Positions 54,561 to 64,000 of a stretch of DNA of 64,000 nt are shown in pieces. The notes under the pieces were generated by a model that worked only from the letters and a program-made list of their open reading frames with translations, made no database searches and was not told the origin of the DNA. The stretch's first letter is position 1. Each line of letters starts with the position of its first letter. The stretch spans positions 124,001 to 188,000 of the forward strand of contig JAHBTA010000005.1 of the NCBI GenBank assembly GCA_019638805.1. The letters run 5' to 3'. The stretch is from Microbacteriaceae bacterium (GTDB taxonomy: Bacteria > Actinomycetota > Actinomycetes > Actinomycetales > Microbacteriaceae). A program made the position numbers and the translations under genes.

Positions 54561-55994
54561 CTAGCCGACGCTTCCTTCCATGCTCATCTCGATGAGCTTG
54601 TTGAGTTCGAGCGCGTACTCCATGGGCAGCTCGCGCGCGATGGGTTCGATGAACCCCCGCACGATCATGGCCATGGCCTCGTCTTCGGGCATGCCGCGGG
54701 ACTGGAGGTAAAAGAGCTGCTCTTCGCTCACGCGCGAGACCGTGGCCTCGTGCCCGAGCTGGACGTCATCGACGCGGATGTCGATGGCCGGGTAGGTGTC
54801 CGAACGCGAGATGGTGTCGACCAGCAGTGCGTCGCAGCGCACGGTGTTGGCGGAGTGGTGCGCGCTCGGGTCGACCCGGACCTCGCCGCGGTACCCCGCG
54901 CGTCCCCCGCCGCGGGCGATCGACTTGGAGACGATCGAAGAGGTCGTGTGCGGCGCCATGTGGATCATCTTGGCGCCCGCGTCCTGGTGCTGACCGGGCC
55001 CGGCGAAGGCGACCGACAGGGTCTCGCCCTTGGCGTGCTCGCCGACCAGGAACACCGAGGGGTACTTCATGGTGACCTTCGAACCGATGTTGCCGTCGAT
55101 CCATTCCATGGTCGCGCCCTCATGCGCGATCGCGCGCTTGGTGACCAGGTTGTAGACGTTGCTCGACCAGTTCTGGATGGTGGTGTAGCGGACGCGCGCG
55201 CCCTTCTTGACGATGATCTCGACGACGGCGGAGTGCAGCGAGTCCGACTTGTAGATCGGGGCCGTGCAGCCCTCGATGTAGTGCACGTACGAGCCCTCGT
55301 CGGCGATGATGAGCGTCCGCTCGAACTGGCCCATGTTCTCGGTGTTGATGCGGAAGTACGCCTGGAGCGGGATCTCCACGTGCACGCCCTTGGGCACGTA
55401 CACGAACGAACCCCCCGACCAGACCGCGGTGTTGAGCGCCGCGAACTTGTTGTCGCCGGCCGGGATCACGGTACCGAAGTACTCCTGGAAGAACTCGGGG
55501 TGCTCCCGCAGCGCGGTGTCCGTATCCAGGAAGATCACGCCCTGCTTCTCGAGGTCTTCGCGGATCTGGTGGTAGACCACCTCGGACTCGTACTGCGCCG
55601 CGACCCCGGCGACCAGGCGCTGGCGCTCGGCCTCGGGGATGCCCAGGCGCTCGTAGGTGTTCTTGATGTCCTCCGGCAGTTCCTCCCACGAGGTGGCCTG
55701 CTTCTCGGTGGAGCGCACGAAGTACTTGATGTTGTCGAAGTCGATGCCCGTGAGGTCGGCGCCCCAGGTCGGCATGGGCTTCATGCCGAAGAGCTTCAGG
55801 GCCTTGAGGCGGTTCTTGAGCATCCACTCGGGCTCGGACTTGAGCCGGGAGATGTCGGCGACGACCTCGTCGCTCAATCCGCGACGCGCCGACGCGCCCG
55901 CCGCGTCGGGGTCGGACCAGCCGAACTCGTACTGTCCGAGGCTCGCGAGTTCGGGTCGGTCGAGCAGGACATCTGCGCTGGGTGCGTCAGGCAT
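54561..55994 (-). CDS. sufB: Fe-S cluster assembly protein SufB
   Basis: 477-residue SufB scaffold. Signatures include [59 protein letters not shown], and the C-terminal [22 protein letters not shown]. First gene of sufB-sufD-Rieske-sufC-DUF59. There is no SufR-type regulator beside it and no sufS or sufU in the cluster. A 188-base upstream region contains the likely promoter hexamer. Confidence 0.97.
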   Translation of the reverse strand: MPDAPSADVLLDRPELASLGQYEFGWSDPDAAGASARRGLSDEVVADISRLKSEPEWMLKNRLKALKLFGMKPMPTWGADLTGIDFDNIKYFVRSTEKQATSWEELPEDIKNTYERLGIPEAERQRLVAGVAAQYESEVVYHQIREDLEKQGVIFLDTDTALREHPEFFQEYFGTVIPAGDNKFAALNTAVWSGGSFVYVPKGVHVEIPLQAYFRINTENMGQFERTLIIADEGSYVHYIEGCTAPIYKSDSLHSAVVEIIVKKGARVRYTTIQNWSSNVYNLVTKRAIAHEGATMEWIDGNIGSKVTMKYPSVFLVGEHAKGETLSVAFAGPGQHQDAGAKMIHMAPHTTSSIVSKSIARGGGRAGYRGEVRVDPSAHHSANTVRCDALLVDTISRSDTYPAIDIRVDDVQLGHEATVSRVSEEQLFYLQSRGMPEDEAMAMIVRGFIEPIARELPMEYALELNKLIEMSMEGSVG

Positions 55995-56128
55995 GGTGGG
56001 ACAACCTCTCTGCCGAAGCGGGCCATTCCGCCCGTGTCAGCATCTCGTCGCGGCGGTCCCGCACGCGATCCGGGAGGTCGCGGACGACCGTGCCCCGGTG
56101 CGGCGGCGACGGTGCTGCGAACCCTTCA

Positions 56129-56134
56129 ATCTTA
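56129..56134 (-). promoter_or_regulatory. Probable -10 element of the suf operon
   Basis: TAAGAT on the minus strand in the 188-base gap (55995-56182) upstream of sufB. Predicted leader about 128 bases, unusually long for this window, leaving room for post-initiation control. No -35 consensus is apparent. Confidence 0.45.
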
Positions 56135-56182
56135 CAGGGAGGACGTGCTCCCGCACCGGATGCGCGCGCGCAGGCTTCCGGG

Positions 56183-57238
56183 TCAGTCCTTGGGCGTCCA
56201 CCGGCAGGATTTCGAAACCGAGAACGATCCCGTCCCCGCGTTGCGCTTGACGGCATCCTCGACGGCCGCGTAGAGGCGGGACTCAGCCGGATCGGACGAC
56301 AGGGATGCGTACACCGGTTGCAGGGCCTCCGTGAGGGCGGTGAGGTCGTCGGCGGAGGCGACGCCGTAGCGTGCACCCTCCTTGCACGCCTCCGTGGCGA
56401 CCGCGGGCAGGTCGGGATCCGCCATGGCGGTGTCCTGCGCCCTGACCACCGAGCCGTCCAGGAAGCCGTGCTGACGGCTGCTCAGCGTGTCGAAGGTCTC
56501 GCGATTCATCAAGATGATGTACATGCGCGGCCAGAGCACGACGTTCGAGGCCAGGTAGGGGCCGTCCTTGCCGACCCCGGCGGCGACCAGGTCCCGCGGG
56601 TCGGTGGTCGCGGCCTGGACCGCTCCGGAGACGACATCCGCGACACCGCCCTGGCCGTCGGTGGACGGTGTGGCACCGAGCGCCTCGATAGTCGCCGCCT
56701 CGATGGGGTTCAGCGACGACACCTGGACGGTCTTGCCCGCCCAGTCGGCGACCGAGAGCAATGCGCCGCCGCTGGCGATCGGGTAGCCGTTCGGTCCGGG
56801 CAGGAGGGCCAGACCGACCACGTCGGTGTCACGCGTCGCCTTCATGATGAGTTCACCCGGGACACCCAGGGCGGCTGCGCGCTGCTGATCGTGGGTGCGG
56901 ATGAGCAGAGGCGCCTCGATCGAGTTCACACCCTCGATCCCGAGTTCGGTGAGCGAGCGCACGGTGGCCCAGGCGATGTCCGCCTCCCCGGACGCGACGG
57001 CCTGGACGATGCCGGTCTCGCCTCCCGACCAGTTCTCGCTCACGTCAAGAGAGATCGAACCCTCCGAGAGCTCGGTCATGCGGTCGACGAAGGCCTGCTG
57101 GTCCGGGGTGGTCGTCCCGGGCACCGCGATCGTGAGGCTGTCGACCCCGACCGCGATCGATTCGTCGCCCACGCATCCGCTGAGAAGGACGGTCATGGCA
57201 CCGAGTGCGGCGAGTGCGGACAGACGCGGTGAAGTCAC
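56183..57238 (-). CDS. TRAP-type (DctP-like) substrate-binding lipoprotein
   Basis: 351-residue predicted lipoprotein. The signal peptide LAALGAMTVLLSGC has a lipobox at Cys ~22. The mature part resembles DctP-type periplasmic binding proteins: MTELSEGSISLDVSENWSGG, VQAVASGEADIAWATVRSL, LLSVADWAGKTVQVSS and ALGATPS. The arginine expected for carboxylate binding is not clearly located. No DctQ or DctM permease gene is adjacent, so it may serve a distant transporter or be a stand-alone sensor. GTG 57238 is favoured: TAGCCT lies six bases upstream, while GTG 57244 is too close to it. Confidence 0.78.
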   Translation of the reverse strand: MTSPRLSALAALGAMTVLLSGCVGDESIAVGVDSLTIAVPGTTTPDQQAFVDRMTELSEGSISLDVSENWSGGETGIVQAVASGEADIAWATVRSLTELGIEGVNSIEAPLLIRTHDQQRAAALGVPGELIMKATRDTDVVGLALLPGPNGYPIASGGALLSVADWAGKTVQVSSLNPIEAATIEALGATPSTDGQGGVADVVSGAVQAATTDPRDLVAAGVGKDGPYLASNVVLWPRMYIILMNRETFDTLSSRQHGFLDGSVVRAQDTAMADPDLPAVATEACKEGARYGVASADDLTALTEALQPVYASLSSDPAESRLYAAVEDAVKRNAGTGSFSVSKSCRWTPKD

Positions 57239-57244
57239 CGGCAC

Positions 57245-57250
57245 AGGCTA
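57245..57250 (-). promoter_or_regulatory. -10 element, leaderless DctP-like lipoprotein transcript
   Basis: TAGCCT on the minus strand with six bases to GTG 57238. Confidence 0.5.
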
Positions 57251-57295
57251 GCCGGGCATGCTGGGAAACCGGAAAGCGACCGGCCGCCGTCTGCC

Positions 57296-57301
57296 TACAC
57301 T
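57296..57301 (+). promoter_or_regulatory. -10 element, leaderless ctaA transcript
   Basis: TACACT followed by seven bases and GTG 57309. This decides the ctaA start against the upstream ATG 57258. Confidence 0.55.
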
Positions 57302-57308
57302 GGCAGGC

Positions 57309-58262
57309 GTGAGCTGGCTTCCCGACCGTGTCGACCTCCGCATCCGGATCCTCGCGTGGGCGGCCCTCGTGACGCAGACGCTCATCGTCGGGACGGGCGG
57401 CGCCGTCCGTCTGACCGGATCCGGACTCGGGTGCCCGACCTGGCCGCTGTGCACGGACGCCTCGCTCGTGGCGACCCCGGAGATGGGTGTCCACGGGGCC
57501 GTCGAGTTCGGCAACCGGCTGCTGTCGATCGTGGTCGGCATCGTCGCGGTCGCGCTCGTGATCGCGCTGTGGCGCCTGCGGGCGCGGCGCGACCTGTTCG
57601 TCCCCGCCGTCGTGATCCTCGCGCTCACGGTGCTTCAGGGCCTCGTGGGCGGCATCTCGGTCCGGGTGCGCCTGGACCCGAGCGTCGTGGGACTGCACTT
57701 CGTCGCGTCGGCAGTTCTGGTGGCACTCGCGACCGTCGTGGTCTACCGGGTTGTGCGCGGTCCGCGGGGCGCCCTCGCGGTGCCCGGCTGGTTCGCTGGG
57801 GTCACCCACCTGACGTCTGCGCTCGTCGCGATCACGGTCGTCGTCGGCGTCCTGACCACCGGATCAGGGCCGCACGCGGGCGACGACGTGGCGGCGCGGA
57901 ACGGGCTGGACTCCGAGTTGCTCCAGCACATCCATTCCTGGCCGGCGTACGCCTTGTTCGGCCTCACGTTCGTGCTCGTGGTGATCGCCCTCGCCCGGCG
58001 CCTGCCGCCGCGGTGGTTCCTGCTCGCGCTCCTGGGCGTGGAACTCGTGCAGATCGCCGTGGGCCTCGTCCAGGCGCGCAATGGGCTTCCCCCACTGCTC
58101 GTGGGCATCCACATGGTCCTGGCGTGCATCCTGGTGGCGGTCATGACGGCCGTGGTGCTGTCGCTGCGGAGCGGCCCGGCCGCCGACGGACTCAGAACGG
58201 CAGCGGAAGGTACAGCAGCGGATCGAGCCCCACGCCGAGGAACACCAGCGTCAGATAGGTGA
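57309..58262 (+). CDS. ctaA: Haem A synthase CtaA
   Basis: 317-residue integral membrane CtaA, which oxidises haem O to haem A for cytochrome c oxidase. Eight hydrophobic segments; [45 protein letters not shown] and [15 protein letters not shown] carry the conserved Cys and haem-ligand His residues. GTG 57309 is selected by its leaderless promoter; an ATG at 57258 would add a non-membrane arm. The 3' end overlaps ctaB by 71 bases. Confidence 0.95.
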   Translation: MSWLPDRVDLRIRILAWAALVTQTLIVGTGGAVRLTGSGLGCPTWPLCTDASLVATPEMGVHGAVEFGNRLLSIVVGIVAVALVIALWRLRARRDLFVPAVVILALTVLQGLVGGISVRVRLDPSVVGLHFVASAVLVALATVVVYRVVRGPRGALAVPGWFAGVTHLTSALVAITVVVGVLTTGSGPHAGDDVAARNGLDSELLQHIHSWPAYALFGLTFVLVVIALARRLPPRWFLLALLGVELVQIAVGLVQARNGLPPLLVGIHMVLACILVAVMTAVVLSLRSGPAADGLRTAAEGTAADRAPRRGTPASDR

Positions 58263-59142
58263 TGCTCGCGTGGAAGACGCGCATGGGGCGCGCGTCCGCA
58301 TCGCGGATGGCGCCCGAGTAGAGCCGGTGCGACTCCACGAGGAACCACACGCCCGAGACCGCCGCGAGCGCGGTGTAGAGAACGCCCATGGGGGCGACCG
58401 GGATGAGCAGGAGCGAGCACGCGACGGTCGCCCAGGCGTAGAGCACGATCTGCAGGCCCACCTGTGCCTCGCCCCGCACGACGCCGAGCATGGGCACGTG
58501 GACCGCCGCGTAATCCTCGCGGTACCGCATCGACAGCGGCCAGTAGTGCGGGGGTGTCCAGAGGAACACGATCCCGAACAGGATGACGGGGGCCCAGTCG
58601 AGCGAGCCGGTCACGGCCGCCCAGCCGATGAGCACGGGCATGCACCCGGCGGCGCCGCCCCAGACGATGTTCTGGGGCGTGCGGCGCTTGAGCACGAGCG
58701 TGTAGACGAGCACGTAGAACAGGATCGCGACCAGGCTCAGGATCGCCGCCAGCGGCGTGGTCAGGAACCACAGGATCGCGATCGACGCGATGCCCGTGAC
58801 CCAGGCGAACGCGAGCGCTTCGCGCGGGGTGAGCTCGCCCGTTACGAGCGGACGCTTGCGCGTGCGCTCCATGACCGCGTCGATGTCGCGGTCGACGTAG
58901 CAGTTGAAGGCGTTGGCCGACGCGGCGGAGAGCGTGCCGCCGATGAGCGTCACGATGAGGCACCCCAGGAACGCCCAGTCGAGCGCGCCCTTGGCCGCGA
59001 GCACCATGACGGGGGCCGTCGTCACGAGCAGCAACTCGATGACCCGCGGCTTCGACAGGGCGAGGTACGCGGCCGCCTTGCGGAGTACGACGTTGCCGCC
59101 TCGGGTCGGCGACGAAGTGGTCGCCGGGGCGCTTAGCTGCAT
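58192..59142 (-). CDS. ctaB: Protohaem IX farnesyltransferase (haem O synthase)
   Basis: 316-residue UbiA-family prenyltransferase (CtaB), making haem O from protohaem IX and farnesyl diphosphate; CtaA then converts it to haem A. The Asp-rich motif is in [22 protein letters not shown], with [25 protein letters not shown] and [19 protein letters not shown] also diagnostic. Nine hydrophobic segments. ATG 59142 has GAGGAG upstream. Convergent with ctaA; divergent from tkt. Confidence 0.96.
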   Translation of the reverse strand: MQLSAPATTSSPTRGGNVVLRKAAAYLALSKPRVIELLLVTTAPVMVLAAKGALDWAFLGCLIVTLIGGTLSAASANAFNCYVDRDIDAVMERTRKRPLVTGELTPREALAFAWVTGIASIAILWFLTTPLAAILSLVAILFYVLVYTLVLKRRTPQNIVWGGAAGCMPVLIGWAAVTGSLDWAPVILFGIVFLWTPPHYWPLSMRYREDYAAVHVPMLGVVRGEAQVGLQIVLYAWATVACSLLLIPVAPMGVLYTALAAVSGVWFLVESHRLYSGAIRDADARPMRVFHASITYLTLVFLGVGLDPLLYLPLPF

Positions 59143-59171
59143 GGCTCCTCGGATCGATGGCGGCTGCGGCC

Positions 59172-59177
59172 AGTCTA
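59172..59177 (-). promoter_or_regulatory. Probable -10 element of ctaB
   Basis: TAGACT on the minus strand, giving a leader of about 23 bases with GAGGAG before ATG 59142. Confidence 0.5.
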
Positions 59178-59186
59178 GGTCACTCC

Positions 59187-59192
59187 TATAAT
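59187..59192 (+). promoter_or_regulatory. -10 element of the tkt-tal-pgi operon
   Basis: Consensus TATAAT, the only perfect housekeeping -10 noticed in the window. Predicted start near 59199 and a leader of about 137 bases, with a CCCCC/GGGGG stem at 59221-59225 and 59242-59246. Strong expression is expected. No -35 consensus is seen 17 bases upstream. Confidence 0.65.
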
Positions 59193-59335
59193 CGAAGTGC
59201 TCGCCGGCCGCGTGAGCCCACCCCCGAACCGCCACCGAAGCGGGGGTCGCCCGCGGTGAGCCGAAGGTGTCCACCGGCGAGGACATCCGCCGTCGGCACT
59301 CAGGTTGCCGGCCGTACCGCACGAAAGGTCGCAAC

Positions 59336-61432
59336 GTGGCTGAACTCCTCTGGGATGAGATCGACGACCGGGCGGTCGACACGGCACGCATCCTCGCCGC
59401 AGACGCCGTCGAGAAGGTCGGCAACGGCCACCCCGGCACGGCCATGAGCCTCGCACCGCTCGCGTATCTGTTGTTCCAGAAGGTCATGCGTCGCGATCCC
59501 TCCGACAACAACTGGATCGGGCGCGATCGCTTCATTCTCTCGGCGGGCCACTCCTCGCTCACCCAGTACGTGCAGCTGTACTTCGGCGGGTACGGGCTCG
59601 AACTCGACGACCTGGAGGCGCTGCGCACCTGGGGGTCCAAGACCCCCGGCCACCCGGAATACGGCCACACCGACGGTGTCGAGATCACGACGGGTCCGCT
59701 CGGGCAGGGCCTCGCCTCCGCGGTCGGATTCGCCTACGCCCAGCGCTTCGAGCGCGGACTTTTCGATCCGGATGCGGCGGCCGGCGCGAGCCCGTTCGAC
59801 CACTTCACCTACGTCATCGCGAGCGACGGCGACATCGAGGAGGGCGTGACGAGCGAGGCGGGCTCGCTCGCCGGACACCAGAAGCTCGGCAACCTCATCG
59901 CGTTCTACGACAGCAACCAGATCTCGATCGAGGACGACACCAACATCGCCCTGAGCGAAGACGTGCGGGCGCGCTACGAGGCCTACGGCTGGCATGTTCA
60001 GGTCGTCGACTGGAAGAAGACCGGCCAGTACGTCGAGGACGTCCACGAGCTGTACGCGGCGATCCAGTCCGCGCAGGGCGTCACCGACAAGCCCTCGCTC
60101 ATCGTCCTCAAGACCATCATCGGCTGGCCCTCGCCCACCAAGCAGAACACCGGCAAGATCCACGGATCCGCGCTCGGCGCCGACGAGCTGGCCGCGGTCA
60201 AGAAGGTGCTGGGCTTCGATCCGGAGAAGAGCTTCGTCGTGGCGGACGAGGTCATCGCGCACACCCGGAAGGCGCGCGACCGCGGCGCCGAGGCGCACGC
60301 GGCCTGGCAGAAGGACTTCGACGCCTGGGCGGCGGCCAACCCGGACCGCAAGGCGCTACTGGACCGCATCCTGTCGGGCGCCCTCCCCGAGGGGGTGACC
60401 GAGGCGCTCCCGGCGTTCGAGCCCGGGACGGATGTCTCGACGCGCGCCGCGAGCGGCAAGGTCCTGAACGCACTCGGCCCCGTCATCCCCGAGCTGTGGG
60501 GCGGTTCTGCCGACCTCGCGGAGTCGAACAACACGACCATCGCGGGTTCGGCCTCGTTCGTCCCGCGCGAGCACTCCACGCACGAGTGGACGGGCGACCC
60601 GTACGGGCGCGTGCTGCACTTCGGCATCCGTGAGCACGCCATGGCCGCGATCCTCAACGGCATCGTGCTGCACGGCAACACGCGGCCGTTCGGCGGCACC
60701 TTCCTGATCTTCAGCGACTACATGCGGCCCGCCGTCCGGCTCGCGGCGCTCATGAAGGCTCCGTCGATCTTCGTCTGGACGCACGACTCGATCGCGCTGG
60801 GCGAGGACGGACCGACCCACCAGCCGGTCGAGCAGCTCACGGCGCTGCGCGCCATCCCCGGACTCGACATCGTGCGACCCGCCGACGCCAACGAGGTGTC
60901 GCAGGCCTGGGCGACCATCCTGAGCAGGCGCGAGGGCCCGGCCGGTATCGCCCTGAGCCGCCAGAACCTCCCGGTCTTCGAGCGGGGCACCGGTGCAGCG
61001 GAGGGCGAAACGCTCGCCTCGGCCGCGGGCGTCTCACGCGGTGCCTACGTGCTCGCCGAGGCCCCCGGTGGCACGCCCGACGTGATCCTGCTCGGCACCG
61101 GATCCGAGGTGCAGTTCGCCCTCGAAGCGCGTACCGCCCTCAAGGATCAGGGCGTCAACGCCCGTGTCGTATCGGTTCCGTGCCAGGAGTGGTTCGCCGA
61201 ACAGGACGACTCCTACCGCGAGTCCGTGCTGCCGTCGGCCGTGCGCGCCCGGGTCTCGGTCGAGGCCGGGCTCGCACTCACCTGGCTGCCCTACCTCGGG
61301 GAGGCCGGCCGCTCGGTGTCGATCGAGCACTTCGGCGCGTCAGCCGACTACAAGACGCTCTACCAGAAGTTCGGGATCACGACCGAGGCGGTCGTGCAGG
61401 CCGCCCACGACTCGCTCGCCGCGAGCCGCTGA
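59336..61432 (+). CDS. tkt: Transketolase
   Basis: 698-residue transketolase, a TPP enzyme transferring two-carbon units in the non-oxidative pentose phosphate pathway. [20 protein letters not shown] and [12 protein letters not shown] open the protein; the TPP/metal motif is [34 protein letters not shown] and [17 protein letters not shown] lie in the pyrimidine-binding domain. Start GTG 59336 has AAAGG upstream. Operon with tal and pgi. Confidence 0.97.
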   Translation: MAELLWDEIDDRAVDTARILAADAVEKVGNGHPGTAMSLAPLAYLLFQKVMRRDPSDNNWIGRDRFILSAGHSSLTQYVQLYFGGYGLELDDLEALRTWGSKTPGHPEYGHTDGVEITTGPLGQGLASAVGFAYAQRFERGLFDPDAAAGASPFDHFTYVIASDGDIEEGVTSEAGSLAGHQKLGNLIAFYDSNQISIEDDTNIALSEDVRARYEAYGWHVQVVDWKKTGQYVEDVHELYAAIQSAQGVTDKPSLIVLKTIIGWPSPTKQNTGKIHGSALGADELAAVKKVLGFDPEKSFVVADEVIAHTRKARDRGAEAHAAWQKDFDAWAAANPDRKALLDRILSGALPEGVTEALPAFEPGTDVSTRAASGKVLNALGPVIPELWGGSADLAESNNTTIAGSASFVPREHSTHEWTGDPYGRVLHFGIREHAMAAILNGIVLHGNTRPFGGTFLIFSDYMRPAVRLAALMKAPSIFVWTHDSIALGEDGPTHQPVEQLTALRAIPGLDIVRPADANEVSQAWATILSRREGPAGIALSRQNLPVFERGTGAAEGETLASAAGVSRGAYVLAEAPGGTPDVILLGTGSEVQFALEARTALKDQGVNARVVSVPCQEWFAEQDDSYRESVLPSAVRARVSVEAGLALTWLPYLGEAGRSVSIEHFGASADYKTLYQKFGITTEAVVQAAHDSLAASR

Positions 61433-61464
61433 AGGCGCCCCGAGCGCCGAAAGGATCACCACGC

Positions 61465-62574
61465 ATGGCTACCAGCAGGACCCAGGAACTGTCCGACCTC
61501 GGCGTCAGCATCTGGCTCGACGACCTCTCGCGCGAACGCATCGCATCCGGGGGCCTCGAGCGGCTCATCGCCGAGCGCAACGTCGTGGGGGTGACCACCA
61601 ACCCGACCATCTTCGCCAACGCGCTGGCTACCGGGAACGCCTATGACGATCGTGTCGCGGAACTGGCCAGCCAAGGCACGAGCGTGCACGACGCGGTCTT
61701 CGAGATCATCACGGCCGACGTGGCCGCGGCGTGCGACATCTTCCGGTCCGTCTACGACGCCACCGGCGGCGAGGACGGCCGGGTCTCGATCGAGGTGGAG
61801 CCGGGACTCGCCCACGACACCGCGGGCACGATCGCGCAGGCCGAGCAGCTCTGGGCCAAGGTCGACCGGCCCAACGTCATGATCAAGATCCCCGCCACGA
61901 AGGAGGGCCTGCCCGCCATCACGGCCGCCACGGCGAAGGGAATCAGCGTCAACGTGACCCTGATCTTCAGCCTCGAGCGCCACCGCGAGGTCATCCACGC
62001 CTACCTCGAGGGCGTCGAGCAGGCCCGGGCGGCCGGCATCGACCTGTCGGGCATCCGCTCGGTCGCGTCGTTCTTCGTGTCGCGCGTCGACACCGAGGTC
62101 GACAGGCGCCTCGCCGAGCTCGGCACCCCCGAGGCCGACGCGCTCAAGAGCAAGGCGGGCGTGGCCAACGCCCAGCTGGCGTACCAGCTCTTCGAGCAGG
62201 AGTTCGCCACCGACCGCGCGAAGGCCCTGCTGGCGGCCGGCGCGCACCTGCAGAGGCCGCTGTGGGCATCCACCGGGGTCAAGGATCCGTCGCTGCCCGA
62301 CACGCTCTACGTGACCGAGTTGGCCGTCCACGGCGTGGTCAACACCATGCCCGAGAAGACCATGGAGGCGACCTTCGACCACGCCCCCCTGCACGGGGAT
62401 GCCGTGACCGGCTCCTACGCGCAGGCCCGGCAGGTGCTCGACGATCTCGCCGCGCTCGGAATCGACTACGACGAGGTGACCGCCCTGCTGGAGAAGGAGG
62501 GCGTCGAGAAGTTCGTGGTGTCCTGGAACGAGCTGCTGGACATCGTGACCGCGGCGCTGGAGTCCGGCCGGTGA
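61465..62574 (+). CDS. tal: Transaldolase
   Basis: 369-residue class I transaldolase of the long actinobacterial type. [18 protein letters not shown] at the start, the Schiff-base Lys in [32 protein letters not shown] and the conserved [12 protein letters not shown] identify it. It exchanges three-carbon units with transketolase. AAAGGATC precedes ATG 61465. It overlaps pgi by the GTGA arrangement. Confidence 0.97.
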   Translation: MATSRTQELSDLGVSIWLDDLSRERIASGGLERLIAERNVVGVTTNPTIFANALATGNAYDDRVAELASQGTSVHDAVFEIITADVAAACDIFRSVYDATGGEDGRVSIEVEPGLAHDTAGTIAQAEQLWAKVDRPNVMIKIPATKEGLPAITAATAKGISVNVTLIFSLERHREVIHAYLEGVEQARAAGIDLSGIRSVASFFVSRVDTEVDRRLAELGTPEADALKSKAGVANAQLAYQLFEQEFATDRAKALLAAGAHLQRPLWASTGVKDPSLPDTLYVTELAVHGVVNTMPEKTMEATFDHAPLHGDAVTGSYAQARQVLDDLAALGIDYDEVTALLEKEGVEKFVVSWNELLDIVTAALESGR

Positions 62575-64000
62575 GCGTCACGATCGTCGCCACGGGCGCC
62601 GCGGGCGCGGCCGTCGAACGCGTCGTCCCGCAACTGGTCTCGGACGGCGTCGCGGGCGGGATCACGACCCAGGACGCGTCCCTGTGGGGCCCGGCCGCGG
62701 AATCCGAGGCCGCCATCCGGCTCGGCTGGACCGAGGCGGTCGCCGTCTCCGAAGGGCTCGTGGACGACATCCTCGCGCTGCGCGACGATCTGCGCGCCGC
62801 GGGCGTCCGCCACATCGTCCTGGGCGGCATGGGCGGCTCCTCGCTCGCTCCCGAGGTCATCACGCGCACCTACGGGGTGCCCCTGACGGTGCTCGACTCG
62901 ACCGACCCGGGTCAGGTGCGCGCCGCACTGACGGACCGCCTGACCGAGACCGCCGTGGTGATCTCGTCGAAGTCGGGCTCCACGGTCGAGACCGACAGCC
63001 AGAAGCGCGTCTACGAGGCCGCCTTCCGCGAGGCGGGCATCGACCCGATCGAGCGCATCGTCGTGGTGACCGATCCGGGTTCGCCCCTGGACGCCGCGGC
63101 GCGCGCCGACGGCTACCGGGTGTTCAACGCGGACCCGAACGTCGGGGGGCGCTATTCGGCGCTGACGGCGTTCGGGCTCGTGCCGAGCGGACTCGCGGGC
63201 GTCGACATCGCCGAGCTGCTCGACGAGGCCCAGGCCGTCATGCTCGAGCTCGCGATCGACGACGAGGACAACCCCGGACTCGTGCTGGGCGCCGCCATCG
63301 CCGGAACCCGGCCGCTGCGCGACAAGCTGGGCATCGTGGCCGACGGGACCCACATCGTGGGCTTCGCCGACTGGGCCGAGCAGCTCATCGCCGAGTCCAC
63401 CGGCAAGGACGGCAAGGGCCTGCTCCCGGTGGTGCTGGAGCCCGGCTCCCCCGAGCTCTCGATGGACCTGCCCGACCTGCAGATCGTGCGGCTGGTGGCC
63501 GACGAGCGCGCCACGCACGAGGTCGCCGAGGGCGAGATCGAGATCTCCGGCTCCCTCGGTGGGCAGCTTCTGGTGTGGGAGTACGCGACGGCGGTCGCGG
63601 GACGCCTCCTGGGCATCAACCCGTTCGATCAGCCCGACGTCGAGTCGGCCAAGGTCGCCGCGCGGGGCCTGCTCGACGCCACACCCGAGCCGACGGCGCC
63701 GGTCTTCACGACCGACGGCATCGAGGTGCGCGCCGCCGGCCCGCTGCGCATCGACGGCGACGACCTGGTCTCCGCGCTGGGCGCCCTGCTCGCGGCGCTG
63801 CCCGAGAACGGCTACCTGGCCGTCCAGGCGTATCTCGACAGGACCGCGCACCCCGGTGTCTCGGAGCTGCGCGACCAGCTCGCCGAGCGGGCGCGCCGCC
63901 CGGTCACCTTCGGCTGGGGTCCGCGCTTCCTGCACTCGACCGGTCAGTACCACAAGGGCGGACCCGCGGTGGGCGTCTTCCTCCAGCTGGTGGGCGCGGG
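62571..64000 (+). CDS. pgi: Glucose-6-phosphate isomerase, 3'-truncated by window edge
   Basis: An open frame of 476 codons from GTG 62571, overlapping the tal stop (GTGA), continues past the window end. [15 protein letters not shown] and [20 protein letters not shown] form the phosphosugar-binding SIS signature; [20 protein letters not shown] carries the conserved active-site Arg region; [19 protein letters not shown] is the C-terminal region near the catalytic His/Lys. Similar to the actinobacterial Pgi that lies in the tkt-tal-pgi-zwf operon; zwf and opcA would be expected beyond the window. Confidence 0.93.
   Translation, partial: MSVTIVATGAAGAAVERVVPQLVSDGVAGGITTQDASLWGPAAESEAAIRLGWTEAVAVSEGLVDDILALRDDLRAAGVRHIVLGGMGGSSLAPEVITRTYGVPLTVLDSTDPGQVRAALTDRLTETAVVISSKSGSTVETDSQKRVYEAAFREAGIDPIERIVVVTDPGSPLDAAARADGYRVFNADPNVGGRYSALTAFGLVPSGLAGVDIAELLDEAQAVMLELAIDDEDNPGLVLGAAIAGTRPLRDKLGIVADGTHIVGFADWAEQLIAESTGKDGKGLLPVVLEPGSPELSMDLPDLQIVRLVADERATHEVAEGEIEISGSLGGQLLVWEYATAVAGRLLGINPFDQPDVESAKVAARGLLDATPEPTAPVFTTDGIEVRAAGPLRIDGDDLVSALGALLAALPENGYLAVQAYLDRTAHPGVSELRDQLAERARRPVTFGWGPRFLHSTGQYHKGGPAVGVFLQLVGA

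Overview
The window is high-GC DNA (coding regions roughly 70% G+C, strong G/C third-position bias) from an actinobacterium. RbpA, PafBC, the imuA'-imuB-dnaE2 mutasome, a GlgE-pathway style trehalose/glycogen set, actinobacterial HelY and TatA/C, and very short promoter-to-start distances all point there. A Micrococcales/Microbacteriaceae genome (Microbacterium-like) is my best guess, by inference rather than proof.

Layout. 1-12752: a glycerophosphodiesterase fragment, rbpA, then a minus-strand run HAD-trmI-FKBP-pafB-pafC-tatA-tatC-helY-lnt with translationally coupled junctions; PAC2 and uppP follow. This is the classical Pup-proteasome neighbourhood, but without arc/mpa, dop, pup, prcBA and pafA. 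12795-16440: an M20 peptidase, tRNA-Leu(GAG), a ~600-residue gene of unknown function interrupted by an in-frame TGA, and a DUF1508 protein. 16438-28590: a CSD-DUF1294 membrane protein and a DNA-damage-tolerance block (imuA', two antisense DUF3892 paralogues, imuB, dnaE2, a SF2 helicase, dinB), with LexA-type boxes before imuA' and imuB. A 710-residue glycine-rich surface protein sits between helicase and dinB. 28613-40293: housekeeping genes (GlsB, SGNH hydrolase, D,D-carboxypeptidase, SpoU methylase, sirtuin, phosphatase, YbaK, glycosyltransferase, hydrolase, TreS, an exonuclease-NUDIX fusion, ribosomal protein bL31B, an ABC ATPase).

40300-44350 is an accessory island of visibly lower G+C lying between the ABC ATPase and glgA. 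It holds a truncated IS3-family element, a YD-repeat (Rhs) fragment, a 5'-truncated polymorphic-toxin C-terminus with an overlapping immunity-like gene, a further small orphan gene, and a complete IS256-family insertion sequence with 34-bp inverted repeats.

44384-64000 returns to core metabolism: divergent glgA/glgC, serB, fabG, three small genes ending in SURF1, an ABC-F protein, bioY, the suf Fe-S cluster operon (sufB-sufD-Rieske-sufC-DUF59), an orphan TRAP-type binding lipoprotein, ctaA/ctaB for haem A, and tkt-tal-pgi running off the end.

Two themes connect the genes. First, DNA damage response: PafBC (a damage-responsive activator in mycobacteria), the mutasome cassette and Pol IV are all here. 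Second, carbon storage and central sugar metabolism: TreS, GlgA, GlgC, transketolase, transaldolase and Pgi. Many genes carry a TANNNT hexamer 6-8 bases before the start codon, which is the signature of leaderless transcripts; I used this to choose several starts.
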